Shown: positions 5,944-9,213 of the stretch, piece after piece
Numbering within the stretch: position 1 is the stretch's first letter
Layout: the number at the start of each line of letters is the position of its first letter
Assembly: GCA_937894355.1 (NCBI GenBank)
Contig: CALCRD010000195.1
Location: forward strand, 1-9,213
Origin: an uncultured Bacillus sp.
GTDB lineage: Bacteria; Bacillota; Bacilli; Bacillales; Cytobacillaceae
Length of the DNA stretch: 9,213 nt
Direction of reading: 5' to 3'
The notes under the pieces: model-generated
Databases searched by the model: none
What the model was told of the DNA's origin: nothing
Seen by the model: the letters and a program-made list of their open reading frames with translations, nothing else
Made by a program: the position numbers and the translations under genes

Positions 5944-6245
5944 GGTTTCGGATGCTGCTACGATTCCCCTGTCTACATTCTGGGGAATCGTTGGGCTCCT
6001 ATGATTCCCCACTATGGCTTCAATCGGGCATCAAGGGAATCGTTCAACCCCAACGATTCCCTATATAGCTTTTAACACGCTTTTTAGGAATCATTCATCT
6101 CCAACGATTCCCTTATTGATCTCTAAGGGAATTGTTTATATTTCCAACTTTGTGAAACAAAGCATCTTAATACATATAAAGTAAATTCTCCTACCCTCTT
6201 TATGTTACCCCTTTACATATTTAGCGCCTTTTCCCAATCCCTCTA
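5944..6245. repeat. Dispersed hairpin repeat, family 1, copy B
   Basis: This is the second copy of the element at 1-303, in the same orientation. Its hairpin 3 (6035-6044 with 6052-6061) is perfect and identical to that of copy A, including the 7-nt loop CAACCCC. In hairpin 4 (6087-6095 with 6103-6111) the 3' arm reads AACGATTCC where copy A has AATGGTTCC. In copy A the C-to-T change restores pairing with the A of the 5' arm, and the A-to-G change leaves a G-T wobble. The element lies about 40 bp downstream of the ymaF stop, so the DUF2935-ymaF transcript would run into it. A terminator or RNA-stabilising role there is possible but unproven. Confidence 0.92.
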
Positions 6246-6283
6246 ACATAATATTCCATAAGAAAGTATCGCTCTAGTATTTT

Positions 6284-6622
6284 TTATTGATTCCCTGGAG
6301 CTGGCTGGTCTACACCTAGTAAACGGTGCCGATGTCCATCATCTTCTGTTGTATAGAAGTCGTAATAATGGACGTGCATTCCATTTCCAACTGGGATTGC
6401 GGGGCCAGAATTCGCTCTATAAAAGTGGGTATGGCCATCCTCGAATAAAACATAGCCCTCAATATGATGTATATGCTGGTTATCCGGAGCTTGGATAGGC
6501 GGAGAAGAAACATCTAAACACTGGTGTACATGCCCACCCCCAATGGAAGTATAATCAATAGAACCGTGATTGTGGGTTGGGACAAACCCCTTAACAAAAT
6601 CATCTTTTCCAATACTAGCCAT
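6284..6622 (-). CDS. ymaF: YmaF family histidine-rich protein
   Basis: This 112-residue soluble protein has no signal peptide. It belongs to the YmaF family (function unknown). Its hallmark is six regularly spaced H-x-H pairs at residues 17/19, 31/33, 50/52 (with H53), 64/66, 83/85 and 97/99, most of them followed or preceded by an acidic or aromatic residue (VHQC, THFYR, VHYYD, GHRHRL). Such spacing suggests repeated short strands offering metal ligands, so binding of a divalent metal such as zinc, nickel or copper is a fair inference, not a demonstrated role. The ATG has a G-rich Shine-Dalgarno (GGGGGAG at about 6626-6632). The gene begins 32 bp after the DUF2935 stop, which implies cotranscription. 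No lesion is visible. Confidence 0.92.
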   Translation of the reverse strand: MASIGKDDFVKGFVPTHNHGSIDYTSIGGGHVHQCLDVSSPPIQAPDNQHIHHIEGYVLFEDGHTHFYRANSGPAIPVGNGMHVHYYDFYTTEDDGHRHRLLGVDQPAPGNQ

Positions 6623-6654
6623 ATTCTCCCCCTTTAAAATTTTATTAACATTTT

Positions 6655-7557
6655 TTAAGTGGATTGCCCTTCAGCCTTTTTCTTATTAAATCTTTCTTCT
6701 AAAATATGAATCATATACAGGAAGTGCTCGGCCTCTCGAACAACATGGTCAGCTAATAACGGATTAATTACATTCCGAATTTGGCATGACTTAATAAGCT
6801 CTAACCCTGTTTTCTTAAAGTTTCGAATCTCCGTAGCCGCATTTTCACTATCCTTATTCAGCTTGCCGATAATTGGATAGGTTGGCTTTTTATGTGTTAA
6901 CATCGATTCAACATCTCTTGCTTGGTTTAAAAGAACTTCAAAATCATCTCCAAATTTTCTCGCTGTATTGACGAGATTCCGTTCCGACTGGTCGAGTAAC
7001 GCAGAAATGAATCGAGAATGTTCCATCATAATTCGAAGCCAAAAAACATTTTCATTAATGATTGCATCCTGGATCGGGTCTAAAATTCCTTCATTGAATT
7101 TTCAATGTCCTCATAAAATATTCGGCTTCACGGGCAATATGGTCAACAAGCAATGGAAAATTGAACCCACTTACTTTACAATTTACAATTAAGATGAGTA
7201 AATTACGTTTAAAATTTCTAAAGCCATAAACCAATTCAATGCTTTCCTCATTCAACTTTCTGACCATTGCTACATTATTGGGCACTTGATAGGCCTTTTT
7301 TTCCTGCTGTTCAAAAAAGGCATGAAACCGGTCTGTTTGCTGTATTAATTGTTGATCATTTCGATTAAAGCCTTCACCAAGGAATAATGCATGCTCCTTC
7401 ATAATCCTTAGCAAAATCTATTTTCTGTTATCGACCGATTAACAAACAGCTGTTCAGTTAGCGACTCAGGTTTGGCAGCAAACGATTCAGGCGGAACTAA
7501 CATCTGACTAAACTGATCTCGGCTAACATGACCAGGCAAAGGCTGATGATTTTGCAC
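6655..7557 (-). pseudogene. DUF2935 protein, two compensating frameshifts
   Basis: The restored product would have about 300 residues and two copies of the all-helical DUF2935 domain (ferritin-like in shape; function unknown). The GTG at 7555-7557 has GGGGGGAG 5 nt upstream. Frame 1 ends at TEQLFVNRSITENRF, where one G is missing from TTTTGG-CTAAGG (near 7412). Frame 2 (7414-7091) covers the first domain, with LRIMKEHALFL and LLVDHIAREAEYFMRTLK. It breaks where an A-run has four A instead of three (7099-7102). Frame 3 (7098-6655) gives FNEGILDPIQDAIINENVFW, then the second domain with MEHSRFISALLDQ and DHVVREAEHFLYMIHIL. The E-H and D-H-x-x-R-E-A-E-x-F motifs occur once per domain and could hold metal. 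Minus one plus one leaves the overall length in register. Either a real pseudogene or two consensus errors would explain this. Confidence 0.85.
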
Positions 7558-7652
7558 GTCTTCTCCCCCCTATTTATTAATTGATTATTATGGATAATTT
7601 TTAGTCATTCATTTATAAATATTTAATAGTTGATTAGAATATGTTATCTCCA

Positions 7653-7693
7653 AAAGAAAAGCTCAGAGTTTATATGACTCTGAGCTTTTCTTT
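7653..7693. terminator. Strong bidirectional terminator
   Basis: A perfect 17-bp inverted repeat pairs 7653-7669 with 7677-7693 around the 7-nt loop TTATATG. It has a GC-rich middle and A/T-rich outer ends (AAAGAAAAG and CTTTTCTTT), so it can act in both directions. It lies about 115 bp after the methyltransferase stop and upstream of the DUF2935 gene on the same strand, isolating the two transcription units. Confidence 0.88.
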
Positions 7694-7808
7694 ACCTATG
7701 CAATTACAGAGCTTTACTGGTGTATCAAGTCACATTGTTCATTTCTATAACTTACAAAGAATATTTTGTCCGTTATGTAATTGGTTAACCATGCCCCCTA
7801 AATGTTTT

Positions 7809-8621
7809 CTACACCCGCCAGGATAATAGTGCAAGTTTTTGGTGACTAAGTACCCTCACATGATTATTTTCACCCAAACTAGAGATGACATCTCTTAAAT
7901 CCACATTCTGTGCCTTCGCCAAGCCTGCATAGCTTTTACCGTAATGTCCTACAGCCTCATCAATTGTATATGACTTTTCAGTCTTTTCTTCTATATAATC
8001 TAATTCCGGTTCATATCCTTTTTCCCACAAATAATTAAAAATAGTCTGTGTTAGTTTTCGATCATTCTGAGGGTCATAGGCGTTTGTTGGACCCAATATA
8101 GTTGTTAATTTTTCCGTTACATGGTCTTTCGTCTCAATGATTCGATTAACACAGCACCAGTTTTTGGAGGCGGCTATCATTTTTTCAATGCTTTCGTTGC
8201 TTTTTATCGCTGGACACATTGATGCAAAGACCAAATCAAAACGATTCTCCCATTTAAGCTCCTTAGGATTGGCGTTGTCCCAGTCAAGCTTTACATACTG
8301 AAGATTCCTGCAGCTTTCCTTGTCAGCGTTTTCTTTTGCATACGTCAACATGTTGGTCGATAGATCTGTTATTGTTACATTTTTAGCAATTGAGGCAAAA
8401 GGAATCGCATAAACACCAGTGCCCCCGCCAACATCGAGTACTTCATGGTTCGTTAATCGCCGTTTTTGATGCAAATGCTCCTTTACCTTTTGAGCAAGCC
8501 TTTGGTTTTGCCGATATTGATTTTTGTTAAAACGATGGGCTTTAATATCCCACATTTTTTCAAGCTCTTCTTTACTATCCAATGTTTGATCTCGCATTTT
8601 TTCATCATTGTTAGAGTTCAT
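7809..8621 (-). CDS. Class I SAM-dependent methyltransferase
   Basis: This 270-residue cytoplasmic enzyme is expected to move the methyl group of S-adenosylmethionine to a small molecule. Motif I VLDVGGGTGVYAIPFA is at residues 61-76, the ribose-binding acidic residue at the end of strand 2 is D86 (TITDLS), motif II-like KLDWDNAN is at about 111-118, and motif IV-like FDLVFASMCPAI at 128-139 replaces the D/N-P-P-Y of nucleic-acid enzymes, which argues against a DNA or RNA amine target. The N-terminal KMWDIKAHRFNKN and the C-terminal helical part (about 185-260) resemble a Firmicutes group of Rossmann methyltransferases sometimes found beside metal or peptide uptake genes; no such neighbour exists here. 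The ATG has AAAGGTGG with 7-nt spacing. All core motifs are present and the frame is intact. The substrate is unknown. Confidence 0.92.
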   Translation of the reverse strand: MNSNNDEKMRDQTLDSKEELEKMWDIKAHRFNKNQYRQNQRLAQKVKEHLHQKRRLTNHEVLDVGGGTGVYAIPFASIAKNVTITDLSTNMLTYAKENADKESCRNLQYVKLDWDNANPKELKWENRFDLVFASMCPAIKSNESIEKMIAASKNWCCVNRIIETKDHVTEKLTTILGPTNAYDPQNDRKLTQTIFNYLWEKGYEPELDYIEEKTEKSYTIDEAVGHYGKSYAGLAKAQNVDLRDVISSLGENNHVRVLSHQKLALLSWRV

Positions 8622-8805
8622 GTTGATTCCACCTTTAGTAGATTTTTATATTTAAAACCTTCATTTTGACAGTCGGAAATTATTTTTATTATATAATATT
8701 TTATAAACAAAGGGTTGGTTAACTTAAATCTGTTAAAAAATTTGTCCTAAGGAAAGAGAAAGCGCCTTGGTCAACTTACGACACGATCAGCAGAAGTAAA
8801 ATACG
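8622..8805. other. Intergenic region upstream of the methyltransferase
   Basis: This AT-rich leader contains TATAAT on the minus strand at 8688-8693, about 66 bp upstream of the methyltransferase start, which could be its -10 box. No acceptable -35 hexamer lies 16-18 bp further upstream, so the promoter is only a candidate. The stretch 8750-8805 is less AT-rich, but no gene or structure is recognised in it. Confidence 0.3.
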
Positions 8806-8990
8806 AAGCGGAGTTTTTCCGTTTATTTGTAGAATAGAGCTCATTTCGGAGGTTAGTAAGCGGAGTTTTTCCGACTACGCAAAGAAAAACCCTCCATTTT
8901 CACGTTTTTCGATTCAATAAGCGGAAATTCTCCGTCTATTTAAGCCTATATTTGATGATATTCACCAATTAAGCGGAATTTCTACGCCTA
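8806..8990. repeat. Array of four palindromic repeats, family 2
   Basis: The core 14-mer occurs at 8808-8821 and 8860-8873 (both GCGGAGTTTTTCCG), at 8921-8934 (GCGGAAATTCTCCG) and at 8973-8986 (GCGGAATTTCTACG). Three of the four are preceded by TAA. Starts are 52, 61 and 52 bp apart. Each core is an imperfect palindrome (CGGA with TCCG), so each can fold into a short hairpin. The 40-bp spacers are AT-rich and do not match each other, but they are far from the sharp identity needed for a CRISPR repeat, and no cas gene is near. Repeats of this general form are common between genes in Bacillaceae genomes as I remember them; no role is established. A possible stray copy is at 453-466. Confidence 0.75.
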
Positions 8991-9086
8991 TTATTTTGAT
9001 TGGGTGCTTATCTTAATCCCATCACCCAATCGATAAGAACGGCGCGGATCCTTATGATCCCAAATGAAGGAATCAGCATCTTTTTT
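8991..9086 (-). pseudogene. Possible C-terminal coding fragment of unknown protein
   Basis: A 31-codon open frame reads KKDADSFIWDHKDPRRSYRL, then GDGIKISTQSK, and stops at TAA (8991-8993). The composition (W, D-P-R-R, G-D-G) looks like a real protein end rather than random AT-rich DNA, but no start or Shine-Dalgarno is present, and a TGA lies directly upstream in frame. I do not recognise the family. It sits between the group II intron end and the last family 2 repeat, so it may be what is left of a gene formerly at this place. Confidence 0.25.
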
Positions 9087-9167
9087 TCAACTAGTTGAGA
9101 AAGTTCTTTGAGCTAGACACTATTCTCAGTTTAAAATTTTATATTTTCTATTAAAAATGAAGCAAGA

Positions 9168-9213
9168 ATCGAGTAGCCGGGGTCTCACGACCCCAAGCCC
9201 TCACAGAACCGGA
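9168..9213 (-). mobile_element. Group II intron 3' end, partial
   Basis: Read on the minus strand, the window edge begins with TCCGGTTCTG, which matches the 3' half of domain V of bacterial group II introns (consensus ending TACGGTTC). It is followed by a linker and by a domain VI hairpin, GGGGTC-GTGA-GACCCC, with a GNRA-type tetraloop. The 3' end GGCTACTCGAT contains the expected bulged branch-point A region and an A-Y terminus. The 3' splice site would therefore be at about 9168, with the exon to its left. Domains I-IV, including any reverse transcriptase/maturase, would lie beyond the right edge. The intron class cannot be fixed from 46 bases. Confidence 0.7.

Noticed and set aside
5793..6068. 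A 91-codon plus-strand open frame starting MPEIRYLDKL.
   Set aside because: It has no Shine-Dalgarno, its last third is translated repeat copy B, and no family is recognised. The first 35 codons could be a gene fragment, so it is mentioned only as one side of a junction.
8688..8720. Sigma-A promoter for the methyltransferase with TATAAT at 8688-8693.
   Set aside because: No usable -35 hexamer is found 16-18 bp upstream, and the region is so AT-rich that TATAAT is expected by chance.
8806..8990. CRISPR array.
   Set aside because: The repeats are only 14 bp with internal variation, the spacing is uneven, spacers are AT-rich filler, and no cas gene is present.
9087..9098. Perfect 12-bp palindrome TCAACTAGTTGA next to a T-run.
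   Set aside because: The palindrome has no loop, and the T-run stands on the wrong side for a terminator in the direction that would have a gene, so it is probably chance.

Overview
The window looks like chromosome of a low-GC endospore-forming Firmicute of the Bacillaceae (Bacillus, Neobacillus or Mesobacillus type; genus not resolved). The base composition is AT-rich, Shine-Dalgarno sites are strong (GGAGG or GGGGGAG), GTG and TTG starts are used, and the gene families (DUF3189, YmaF, DUF2935, YwqK/MORN-like, DUF2975) are typical of that group. I see no phage genes, rRNA, tRNA or CRISPR array.

Layout from left to right. (1) 1-303 is copy A of a dispersed non-coding repeat built from nested hairpins of AACGATTCCC/GGGAATCGTT. 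(2) 546-1058 (+) is an intact DUF3189 gene. (3) 1257-2211 (-) is a broken pair: a membrane-anchored, propeller-like protein with one frameshift, then a HelD-type superfamily 1 helicase reduced to its two ends. (4) 2584-2779 (+) is a GNAT acetyltransferase relic. (5) 2942-3213/3337 (+) is a MORN/YwqK-like gene that has lost its stop and now reads through a perfect terminator hairpin. (6) 3339-5208 (-) is an intact two-gene ABC exporter operon of the BcrAB type, visibly richer in G+C than its surroundings. (7) 5262-5806 (-) holds relics of a DUF2975 membrane protein and of a VOC (glyoxalase-fold) protein, with terminator hairpins. (8) 5944-6245 is copy B of the hairpin repeat. (9) 6284-7557 (-) is a DUF2935-YmaF pair in which DUF2935 carries two compensating frameshifts. 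(10) A 17-bp perfect terminator is followed by an intact SAM-dependent methyltransferase, 7809-8621 (-). (11) 8806-8990 carries four copies of a second palindromic repeat. (12) 9168-9213 (-) is the 3' end (domain VI and part of domain V) of a group II intron that continues beyond the window.

Intact functions are few: export of a toxic or peptide-like compound (the ABC pair), one small-molecule methyltransferase, a His-rich putative metal-binding protein, and one protein of unknown function. The rest is a graveyard. At least seven coding remnants are broken; two (helD-like and DUF2975) show internal deletions that join the N-terminal region to the C-terminal region. Most of the other lesions are single-base changes in homopolymers, so either relaxed selection or consensus sequencing error could explain them. 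The large deletions and in-frame stops cannot be sequencing error. The most novel material is the two families of arrayed palindromic intergenic repeats, one of which flanks the decayed segment as direct repeats about 5.9 kb apart.
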